Below are positions 1 to 5,571 of a stretch of DNA of 53,016 nucleotides, piece after piece. The position numbers and the translations under genes are program-made. Numbering within the stretch: the first letter of the stretch is position 1; every line of letters starts with the position of its first letter. The notes beneath the pieces are model-generated. The model worked only from the letters and a program-made list of their open reading frames with translations, had not been told where the DNA came from and made no database searches. Origin of the DNA: Kiritimatiellia bacterium (GTDB taxonomy: Bacteria > Verrucomicrobiota > Kiritimatiellia > RFP12 > UBA1067); the NCBI GenBank assembly GCA_017405115.1, contig JAFRBA010000138.1:1-53016 (forward strand), given 5' to 3'.

Positions 1-2
1 AG

Positions 3-155
3 TTCGCGAAAGTGAACGCCTACGCGCGGTATCGCCTGTACAAGTTCCTCAACAGGAAGAGCCAGCGGCGGTATCGGCTGAAATACGCCGAGACCTACTA
101 CGGAGAATACCAGAAACTCGGGCTTTTAGCCCTCACGAGAAGGAGATACCGATGA
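3..155 (+). CDS. Group II intron reverse transcriptase/maturase, C-terminal fragment
   Basis: The frame is open from the window edge and encodes the last 50 residues of a basic protein. The segment LYKFLNRKSQRRYRLKY and the ending LTRRRYR resemble the C-terminus of LtrA-type intron-encoded proteins, which splice and mobilise their own intron RNA. The RT motifs themselves are upstream of the window, so the call rests on the tail and on the domain V hairpin only 18 bases further on. 5' partial. Confidence 0.65.
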   Translation, partial: FAKVNAYARYRLYKFLNRKSQRRYRLKYAETYYGEYQKLGLLALTRRRYR

Positions 156-172
156 CACCAGTTTCACACGGG

Positions 173-206
173 AAGCCGTGTGCGGGAAATCTGCACGCAC
201 GGTTTG
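173..206 (+). ncRNA. Group II intron domain V hairpin
   Basis: The stretch folds as a 34-nt hairpin with the AGC catalytic triad at its base (174-176), paired arms AGCCGTG and CACGGTT, an internal GCGG/CTGC pairing and a GAAA-type loop. This is the catalytic core of group II introns. A domain VI-like hairpin with a CTCTACTC branch-site context follows at about 212-254. Confidence 0.75.
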
Positions 207-258
207 ATGAGGGGGCTTCCGCATCGGAAGAACCGAGGCGGAATGCTCTACTCCACAC

Positions 259-381
259 TATGACAGGGAATATAGGGAACGGCTGAAAGATGTCCGGGAG
301 TTTATTGTCAGACTTGGCGTCAAACACGTAGAGGAGTTGTTGCCGAAATGCTGGGGTGGAGAGAGATTGATTTCGCGCTGA
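259..381 (+). pseudogene. 3' exon fragment of a gene interrupted by the group II intron
   Basis: Immediately after the intron end the frame reads 40 residues beginning YDREYRERLKDVREFIVRLG and stops at 379-381. It has no start codon of its own, so it is most simply the 3' exon of the host gene. If the intron still splices, the product would be restored. The protein is not recognised. Its last 34 bases overlap the start of the next ORF. Confidence 0.45.
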
Positions 382-1007
382 TATGCGAAGCGTCAAAGAT
401 TCACCCTGACTTCTCCAAGATGGAGCAGTTGATTGATGCCGGAGCGGATGTTAATGCCGTTCGCGGAGATTACGAGAATGCTCTTTCTGTCATCATTGGC
501 GGTTTCGAGCGTTGCGATTGTGTCGAAACATCGTCCGAGAAAGATTCATTGCCAGAAGTCATTGAGTTCTTCATAAAACATGGGTTCGACCCGGAACGGC
601 AGATAGGCAAGGAATGGCGGAAAGGCATGGTGGGGGCAACTTGTCTTGTGAACTTACCATTGGCACGATGCCATGCCACTATGATTCCTGCCATGAGACT
701 GTTGCTTGATGCGGGATGTCGCGCAATCAAGGTAAACAATCCAAAATACTACGGGCGGTTCCGCCATTATAATTGGAATGTATGCGAAGCCGCAGCTCTC
801 CGAATCGTTCAATCCCGAGAGGACAAAGGTGGAGATCGAAGTCGAGGTTGCAGAAAAGGTTACAGAAAAGCCGGGCGAGGTTACAGAAAAGGTTACAGAA
901 AAGCCGGGCGAGGTTACAGAAAAGGTTACAGAAAAGCCGGGCGAGGTTACAGAAAAGGTTACAGAAAAGTCAGGCGAGGTTACAGAAAAACTGAGAGAGA
1001 CGGATGA
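348..1007 (+). CDS. Ankyrin-repeat-like protein with an aberrant C-terminus
   Basis: Residues about 5-130 look like degenerate ankyrin repeats (for example MEQLIDAGADVNAV and MRLLLDAGC), a protein-protein interaction fold. From about codon 165 the frame enters the 33-bp repeat block in the wrong register and becomes a basic Arg/Lys/Gly repeat (RKGYRKAGRGY), which is unlikely to be the native end. A frameshift or fusion near 780-840 therefore probably replaced the original C-terminus. GGAG lies 11 bases before the chosen ATG. Real coding is likely for the first 150 residues and doubtful after that. Confidence 0.5.
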   Translation: MLGWREIDFALICEASKIHPDFSKMEQLIDAGADVNAVRGDYENALSVIIGGFERCDCVETSSEKDSLPEVIEFFIKHGFDPERQIGKEWRKGMVGATCLVNLPLARCHATMIPAMRLLLDAGCRAIKVNNPKYYGRFRHYNWNVCEAAALRIVQSREDKGGDRSRGCRKGYRKAGRGYRKGYRKAGRGYRKGYRKAGRGYRKGYRKVRRGYRKTERDG

Positions 1008-1179
1008 GCGAATAATAGCTTTGATTCAGTCCAATCCGCATATCACGCAGAAGATGTTGTCAGAAGCAATAGGTTTAACGCGTCCGTATATCGGGCGAAA
1101 ACTCCTGGAATTGCAAGCTCGCAATATCCGCCGAGTTGGCCCTGATAGAGGTGGCTACTGGGAGGTGCTACCGCAATGA
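778..1179 (+). pseudogene. Remnant C-terminal tail of a RecG-like/AlbA_2-type transcriptional regulator
   Basis: The frame encodes 133 residues. A VEIEVEV segment is followed by 11-residue repeats (VTEKVTEKPGE) and a C-terminal winged-helix-like domain (DERIIALIQSNPHITQKMLSE ... GPDRGGYWEV). This layout is typical of the tail of ATP-binding proteins annotated as RecG-related or AlbA_2 regulators, where a VTEK-rich linker joins an HATPase-like domain to a helix-turn-helix. The catalytic and N-terminal parts are missing, so I read it as a remnant fused out of frame behind the ankyrin ORF. It could also be an independent small DNA-binding protein. Confidence 0.5.
844..975 (+). repeat. Four tandem copies of a 33-bp coding repeat
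   Basis: Units start at 844, 877, 910 and 943, with a partial fifth unit at 976. The first and fourth copies differ by one or a few bases from the identical middle two. In frame 1 each unit encodes VTEKVTEKPGE. In frame 3 it encodes a basic RKAGRGYRKGY-like repeat. There are no spacers, so it is a minisatellite and not a CRISPR. Confidence 0.9.
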
Positions 1180-1219
1180 TTCGTTAGTAAGATCCAGTTG
1201 AACATCAAATGAGGCGTGG

Positions 1220-1564
1220 ATGCGGCAGTTGGCGGAGGATATCAAGTCAGGGGCGATTCGGTCGAAGTCGGGCGAGGGGTATTTTGTGCTGAAGGGCGAG
1301 TTCTACGATGCAATCGAGGCGGGGTGGAAGACGACGGAGTACCGGGATCTCACGCCGCGCAACCTCTCGCTCTCGATCGACATCAAGACAGTCAAGCTTC
1401 AGTGTGGCTACGGCCATCCCGGCCAGCCGCCCAGGCAGATGCGCTTCGAGGTCTCATCCGTCGGGCTCATGGACGCCTCCGACCGCGAATGCGACCCCTA
1501 TGCAATCCCGCCCGGCTTCATCGCAACGACCATCGCAATACACCTCGGCCGGAGGATTGGCTAA
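1220..1564 (+). CDS. ASCH-domain protein
   Basis: This 114-residue protein has features of the ASCH fold (PUA-like, RNA/nucleotide binding): a FYDAIEAGWKTTEYRDLTP segment holding the characteristic K-x-x-E-Y-R, a central KTVKLQCGYG strand, and an IAIHLGRRIG ending. The full length is normal for a stand-alone ASCH protein. GAGG lies 5 bases before the ATG. It converges on the ArsR-like gene, with one copy of the 26-bp palindrome in between. Specific substrate unknown. Confidence 0.65.
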   Translation: MRQLAEDIKSGAIRSKSGEGYFVLKGEFYDAIEAGWKTTEYRDLTPRNLSLSIDIKTVKLQCGYGHPGQPPRQMRFEVSSVGLMDASDRECDPYAIPPGFIATTIAIHLGRRIG

Positions 1565-1577
1565 CGGTCCCCCACCC

Positions 1578-1603
1578 AATCCACATATTGCAATGTTTGG
1601 ATT
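1578..1603. promoter_or_regulatory. 26-bp palindrome, copy 1 (operator-like)
   Basis: The arms AATCCA and TGGATT flank a central ATTGCAAT, which is itself a palindrome. The sequence is identical over 26 bp to 2212-2237. This copy lies in the convergent 3' intergenic gap between the ASCH and ArsR-like genes, where an operator is not expected. Confidence 0.6.
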
Positions 1604-1611
1604 TGGTCTGG

Positions 1612-2172
1612 TCAGGCGGAGAGCTCGACGATTCGACGGGCGATGGGGTCGGCTGGTGGAATGTAGGCATAGATGCCGTCTGGGCCTTCGGCGCTGACCG
1701 ACAGCAGCCCGCCTTCGACAGCAGGTTTCAGGTCTCGCGTCACGAGCCGCATCTCCTTGTCGTATTTCTCTGCGAGTTCAAGAAGCGTTATCCCGTCCGT
1801 AAGCGCAATGTTCGCCACCGCCTTTGCCCGGAATGCGTTCATCATTACCGGAAAGACGTCCGCGAAGGCGAGGTTGCATGAATCTCTGCGCCCGCGTTCG
1901 CGTATCAGCCCTGCGATCTCAGCCACATGCGGCGACTCGTCTGATATCTCCGGGTAGTAGTTCACGAATCTGCCTGACCGACATCTGCGGATGATGCCGA
2001 GAGACGCGAGTGCAGAAAGGTGGGCGCTTGTCGCGGACTGCTTAAGCGAGTTGTCGTCCATCGCTATTCCAACGTTCAGCCCGTCGCCGAGCTTTTGGGA
2101 ATAGACGTCCATCAGCAGCTTCAGCCTCGTCGGGTTGTTGAGCCGTCTGCATAGCTCCCATACTTCTTTCAT
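1612..2172 (-). CDS. ArsR-like winged-helix transcriptional regulator
   Basis: The 186-residue protein opens with an ArsR-type winged helix (residues about 3-75: RRLNNPTRLKLLMDV ... SATSAHLSALASLGIIRRCR), the usual fold of metal- or small-molecule-sensing repressors. The C-terminal half looks like a second helix-turn-helix domain (LLELAEKYDKEMRLVTRDLKP). No cysteine metal site of the classical ArsR type is evident. Upstream lies an extended -10 at 2238-2246, with the 26-bp palindrome directly downstream of it, across the predicted start of transcription. Autorepression through that palindrome is the likely control. Confidence 0.7.
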   Translation of the reverse strand: MKEVWELCRRLNNPTRLKLLMDVYSQKLGDGLNVGIAMDDNSLKQSATSAHLSALASLGIIRRCRSGRFVNYYPEISDESPHVAEIAGLIRERGRRDSCNLAFADVFPVMMNAFRAKAVANIALTDGITLLELAEKYDKEMRLVTRDLKPAVEGGLLSVSAEGPDGIYAYIPPADPIARRIVELSA

Positions 2173-2211
2173 CTAGCCTCCTTCTGCGGGAATCAGCGTC
2201 GCCGCCCTCCT

Positions 2212-2246
2212 AATCCACATATTGCAATGTTTGGATTATTGTACCA
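2212..2246 (-). promoter_or_regulatory. Promoter of the ArsR-like gene with overlapping operator palindrome (copy 2)
   Basis: Reading on the minus strand, TGGTACAAT (2246-2238) is an extended -10. It is followed without a gap by the 26-bp palindrome 2237-2212, which would cover +1. The gene starts 39 bases further on. A repressor bound here would block initiation. Confidence 0.65.
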
Positions 2247-2488
2247 TATCTCGCCCGCGCCTACAATGAGCTTGCCACGGCCCGGAGCGACATGCTCGCC
2301 TGCTGATCGCAGACTCAATGCCAGTCATCAGGCAGGGAGATTTTGGGCAGTGGCAGCCTTTGGGGAGCATACTGTCCGCTATGGGCGGTCGTAATCTTCA
2401 GCATGGCGCCGCTAAATTATGGTATAATGTGCCCGTTCCCTGGAATTGAGCGCCGCTGGTTTGGGGCGGTTATAGAAGGGAGCCGTTG
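2247..2488 (+). other. Intergenic stretch with one plus-strand promoter
   Basis: Apart from an extended -10 (TGGTATAAT, 2420-2428) with no good -35, I see no gene, RNA or repeat in this stretch. The promoter points at the small ORFs and the 391-residue gene downstream. Confidence 0.45.
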
Positions 2489-2539
2489 ATGTCGCAGCGG
2501 GAAGCCGGTCGGAGTCGGTCCTCGAAGGGGAGGTGTTGA
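2489..2539 (+). CDS. Candidate small leader ORF, 16 residues
   Basis: The ATG is preceded by AAGGGAG and overlaps a preceding stop codon (TGATG). The stop codon overlaps the ATG of the next small ORF in the same way. The peptide MSQREAGRSRSSKGRC resembles nothing I know. It is listed because of the chained stop/start geometry and not for its sequence. Confidence 0.25.
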   Translation: MSQREAGRSRSSKGRC

Positions 2540-2634
2540 TGATCGGCAACTGCGACGGTCCGGGCAGGGGCCTATTCCGCAATGCGTTCGGTCGGGTGGC
2601 CGTTCTTTGCAAAACATCGACAACAAGGAGTTGA
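2539..2634 (+). CDS. Candidate small leader ORF, 31 residues
   Basis: A strong GGGGAGG Shine-Dalgarno lies 5 bases before the ATG, which overlaps the previous stop. The stop at 2632-2634 is 2 bases before the ATG of the 391-residue gene. Product unrecognised. If translated, it could couple translation into the large gene. Confidence 0.3.
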   Translation: MIGNCDGPGRGLFRNAFGRVAVLCKTSTTRS

Positions 2635-2636
2635 TC

Positions 2637-3812
2637 ATGACATATGAAGAGGAAATTGCGGCGCAGAAGAGAAAGTTCTTCGCGCTCGCAAAAAGGCTGG
2701 ACGGTTTCTGGAACGGGTTCTCCGGTCCGGATCCGAAATGGGACGTTCTCTATCCGCTGCGTTCGGCGAAAGGGAAGTGGGGTCGCTGCTACGCCTGCCA
2801 GTACAAGACGACAACTGGGTTCGGGTTCGCAAATGGACTTCGCGCGACCGTGGACACGGGTGAGAACACGTTCGACATGGACATGTCCCACATCTGGTTC
2901 AACCGCAGAGCCGCGCTTGATTCTGCCGACGAAGTGCTGGCATGGCTTGACGCCGTGGAGAAGGATCCCGCAAAGGCAAACAGGCGCATCGCCGAAGAGT
3001 ACCCGAACGACGAACGGAAGGGCGTGGTGCCGCGCAGCGTCGTTGAACGTTATGTGTCCGGCTACTCAATCGGAATAGCTCTTGGAAAGAAGAAGTCCAA
3101 GGCTTTCTCGGACATCTTCGACTCGGGATATTTCTGGCATGAGGAGAATGCCTATGTCGAGAACATGACCGCGAACAAGTTCTTTGAATACTGCCGCATC
3201 GCATACATCGCGTCGGAAGAGAAGGACGATCATCTCGACAAGTCGCTGTCGGGGCGGGAAATGTACGACAGGTATTCCGACGGAAGGTACGGAGCGTTTC
3301 TGGATATAGACCCAGATTCGCCCGAGGAGTTCCTAGCATGGCTGGACGGGAAGGTCCCCTGCGACAGGCATGGCGGCGACCATCCCTGGGAAATCAAGCG
3401 AGGCGGAAACACAACCCACATCGATCTTTACGTGCATCGTCCAAGCCATTACGACTGGTATCAGGATGGCGAGCAAAAGGAGAAAATGTCGCGAACAGTC
3501 AAGATCGGGCTTCGCGGACACCACATAGGCCGCATTGTCGAGACGGTAAAGATGTTTCTCGCAATCAGGAAAGCTGGGCTGCCGATATGGATGTCCGACG
3601 CCCAGAGCGTGCGTAACCGAATCCTAGGCCTTGACTGGATTGGGATAATCCCGGAGTCGGACACGCTTCATCGCGGCTGGCAGGACTTTCCCGGAGATTT
3701 CCACATTGCCGACGTGATGCACTTCTCCAGCTTCGGCCGGCACAGGAGGCATGCGCTCCCATTCGTCTCATGGAAACCTCTTCCGCCGATTCTACCTCGT
3801 CTCTATTCGTGA
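2637..3812 (+). CDS. Hypothetical protein, 391 residues
   Basis: The start was chosen at 2637 because AAGGAG sits 6 bases upstream; an in-frame TTG at 2607 has no such site. The protein is soluble and rich in aromatic and charged residues, with no signal peptide or membrane segment. Landmarks include WNGFSGPDPKWDVLYP near the N-terminus, a repeated theme of acidic helix plus AWLD (two places: LAWLDAVEKD and LAWLDGKVPC), and a HIDLYVHRPSHYDWY segment. I do not recognise the family. The neighbours give no clue beyond the small ORFs chained in front of it. Confidence 0.6.
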   Translation: MTYEEEIAAQKRKFFALAKRLDGFWNGFSGPDPKWDVLYPLRSAKGKWGRCYACQYKTTTGFGFANGLRATVDTGENTFDMDMSHIWFNRRAALDSADEVLAWLDAVEKDPAKANRRIAEEYPNDERKGVVPRSVVERYVSGYSIGIALGKKKSKAFSDIFDSGYFWHEENAYVENMTANKFFEYCRIAYIASEEKDDHLDKSLSGREMYDRYSDGRYGAFLDIDPDSPEEFLAWLDGKVPCDRHGGDHPWEIKRGGNTTHIDLYVHRPSHYDWYQDGEQKEKMSRTVKIGLRGHHIGRIVETVKMFLAIRKAGLPIWMSDAQSVRNRILGLDWIGIIPESDTLHRGWQDFPGDFHIADVMHFSSFGRHRRHALPFVSWKPLPPILPRLYS

Positions 3813-3883
3813 TGTGCGATGGCGACGAACGCGAATGGAACCCCTACAAATCTGATGGCTAAAACCGCTGTCCCTACCCCCCT

Positions 3884-3912
3884 TTGACAGATTTCGGGAA
3901 GTGTGCGATAAT
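3884..3912 (+). promoter_or_regulatory. Strong sigma70-type promoter
   Basis: TTGACA (3884-3889), a 17-bp spacer, and GATAAT (3907-3912) preceded by TG at the extended -10 position. It drives the zinc-ribbon gene starting at 3956. Confidence 0.8.
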
Positions 3913-3955
3913 GTTGGCAAAATGAAGGCAATAAGGATGACATGGAGGAAGGGGA

Positions 3956-4525
3956 ATGACTGTCTGCTGTCCAAAGTGCGGTAGGAAGTTGCAGGTGGAA
4001 TCAAGGCTGTTCGGGCATTTGCTCGGCTGCCCCTTCTGCCAGGCACGATTCGCCGCACCCGACCCCGCGCGCAATGCAAGGCGGTCTGGAAGGCAGAGCT
4101 TCCTGTCGCGCCTCCTTGCGCCGTTTGGTGCAGTTGACGACGATGACGAGGAGCTCGACGAGGAGATGAACGGCGACGGTTCGGATGAAAGCCCGTCGAG
4201 GGAACGCCAGCATTACGATTCAAGCGGCAGTTTTGCCGGTTACCGCGACGAGTCTGGCTGGTTCCACGGAGAAGGCGGACGGAACTACGCGGGGTACATG
4301 GAGGACGACGGGAGCTTCTACGACGGCTCCGGCGCCTATCGCGGGCAAGTCGAGGAGGGCGGCCTTCTGTGGGAAGAGGGCAAAGGGTATACTGGCTTCC
4401 ATGAAGACGGCCACTTCAGCGAGGAAGGTCACTACGGCGTGCCCGACGTCTACGAGGAAGGCGGCGACGGCACCGGCGGCGCCTTCGACAGCATGTATGA
4501 CGACGATGACGACGACGATGACTGA
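3956..4525 (+). CDS. Zinc-ribbon protein with acidic, Gly/Tyr-rich tail
   Basis: The N-terminus has a compact zinc ribbon (CCPKCGRKL at residues 4-12 and CPFCQARF at 25-32, two CxxC pairs). A short basic hinge with a possible amphipathic helix (SFLSRLLAPFG) follows. The rest is low-complexity: acidic, with repeated Gly/Tyr turns (SFAGYRDESGWFHGEGG, NYAGYMEDDGSFYDGSG), ending in eight aspartates. Such tails suggest a protein- or metal-binding scaffold rather than an enzyme. The Shine-Dalgarno GGAGGAAGGGG is strong. Not recognised as a named family. Confidence 0.65.
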   Translation: MTVCCPKCGRKLQVESRLFGHLLGCPFCQARFAAPDPARNARRSGRQSFLSRLLAPFGAVDDDDEELDEEMNGDGSDESPSRERQHYDSSGSFAGYRDESGWFHGEGGRNYAGYMEDDGSFYDGSGAYRGQVEEGGLLWEEGKGYTGFHEDGHFSEEGHYGVPDVYEEGGDGTGGAFDSMYDDDDDDDD

Positions 4526-4527
4526 CG

Positions 4528-4557
4528 CCTTGGGGTGTGCCGAGGAGCCGTTTTTTT
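4528..4557 (+). terminator. Rho-independent-like terminator after the zinc-ribbon gene
   Basis: Stem CCTTGG/CCGAGG (one G-T pair) with a 6-nt loop, followed four bases later by seven Ts. It starts 2 bases after the stop codon, and its T-run abuts the prs promoter. Confidence 0.5.
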
Positions 4558-4565
4558 GGTATAAT
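4557..4565 (+). promoter_or_regulatory. Extended -10 of the prs gene
   Basis: TGGTATAAT; no convincing -35. The start codon is 24 bases downstream, with GAAAGGA as the ribosome binding site. Confidence 0.6.
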
Positions 4566-4589
4566 ATTATTCCTTGAAAGGACAATCAG

Positions 4590-5549
4590 ATGAACGATGA
4601 CTTCATGGTGTTTTCCGGAACGGCGAACCTTCCGCTCGCCGAGGCCGTTGCCGCATATCTCGGAAGGTCTCTGAACAGGATCGACATCAAGCATTTCCCA
4701 GACGGCGAGACGTTCTGCCAGGTCACCGAGGGCGTCCGAGGAAAGGACGTTTTCGTGATACAGTCCGGCTCCCCGGCCCCCAACGAGGCGTACATGGAGC
4801 TGTTCATCATCATGGACGCTCTCCGCCGCGGCTCCGCAGACCGCATCACGGCCGTCATACCCTACTACGGCTACGCCCGCCAGGACCGCAAGGACCAGCC
4901 CCGCGTGCCGATCACCGCCCGCCTCATCGCCAACCTGCTCCAGCGGGCCGGCGCAGACAGGGTGCTCGCGATGGACCTCCACGCCAACCAGATACAGGGA
5001 TTCTTCGACATCCCCCTCGACCATCTCAAGGCAGAGCCCATAATCCTGAAGTACATACGCGAGCAGAACTGGGCGAAGCCCGTGGTCGTGTCGCCGGACA
5101 CCGGCGGCGCGAAGACCGCCTACGGCTACAGCCGCAAGCTCGGCTGCGGCCTTGCGATCGTCGCCAAGCAGCGCACCGGCGACTCCACCGTCGACGCGTT
5201 CTCGGTCGTGGGCGACGTCAAGGACTGCGACGTCATCATGATCGACGACATGACCGCCACGGGTGGGACGCTCTCGGCCGCCGCGCAGATGTGCCGCGAA
5301 AACGGCGCCCGCACGGTGCATGCGTTCGTCTCGCACTTCCCGCTTACCGAGAAGGGCGTCGACCGGCTGATGCACGAGACGCAGCTAGACGAGCTTGTCG
5401 TGACGGACACGATTCCGCTTCGCAAGGGCTTCGATCCGTCGAAGCTGCCATTCAAGCTCACGCGGCTCTCAGTCGCGCCGCTCATCGGCGAGGCGATCCG
5501 CCGCACGCACAACGACGAGTCGATAAACGACCTCTTCAACCACGAGTGA
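4590..5549 (+). CDS. prs: Ribose-phosphate pyrophosphokinase (PRPP synthetase)
   Basis: The enzyme transfers pyrophosphate from ATP to ribose 5-phosphate, giving PRPP for purine, pyrimidine, histidine, tryptophan and NAD synthesis in the cytosol. The 319 residues match the usual length. Visible signatures are FPDGE (37-41), YYGYARQDRK (92-101, the flexible catalytic loop region), MDLHANQIQGFF (128-139) and the PRPP-binding loop DDMTATGGT (219-227). It has its own promoter and sits only 22 bases before the DinG-like helicase gene, so the two may be cotranscribed. Confidence 0.95.
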   Translation: MNDDFMVFSGTANLPLAEAVAAYLGRSLNRIDIKHFPDGETFCQVTEGVRGKDVFVIQSGSPAPNEAYMELFIIMDALRRGSADRITAVIPYYGYARQDRKDQPRVPITARLIANLLQRAGADRVLAMDLHANQIQGFFDIPLDHLKAEPIILKYIREQNWAKPVVVSPDTGGAKTAYGYSRKLGCGLAIVAKQRTGDSTVDAFSVVGDVKDCDVIMIDDMTATGGTLSAAAQMCRENGARTVHAFVSHFPLTEKGVDRLMHETQLDELVVTDTIPLRKGFDPSKLPFKLTRLSVAPLIGEAIRRTHNDESINDLFNHE

Positions 5550-5571
5550 GGCAGCTGCAGCCCGCTCAGGC

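Larger units (their letters stand above)
1..258 (+). mobile_element. 3' end of a group II intron (maturase tail plus domains V and VI), cut by the window edge
   Basis: An open frame that ends like a group II intron reverse transcriptase is followed directly by a domain V-like hairpin and a domain VI-like stretch, which is the usual order at an intron 3' end. The reading frame of an interrupted gene resumes at about 259. The exact 3' splice site was placed by that resumption and by the usual terminal AY, so it is uncertain by a few bases. The 5' part of the intron and the upstream exon lie outside the window. Confidence 0.75.

Noticed and set aside
844..975. Possible CRISPR array
   Set aside because: Units are directly adjacent with no spacers and encode a known type of linker repeat.
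2607..2636. TTG start for the 391-residue gene
   Set aside because: The ATG at 2637 has a strong Shine-Dalgarno at proper distance; the TTG has none.
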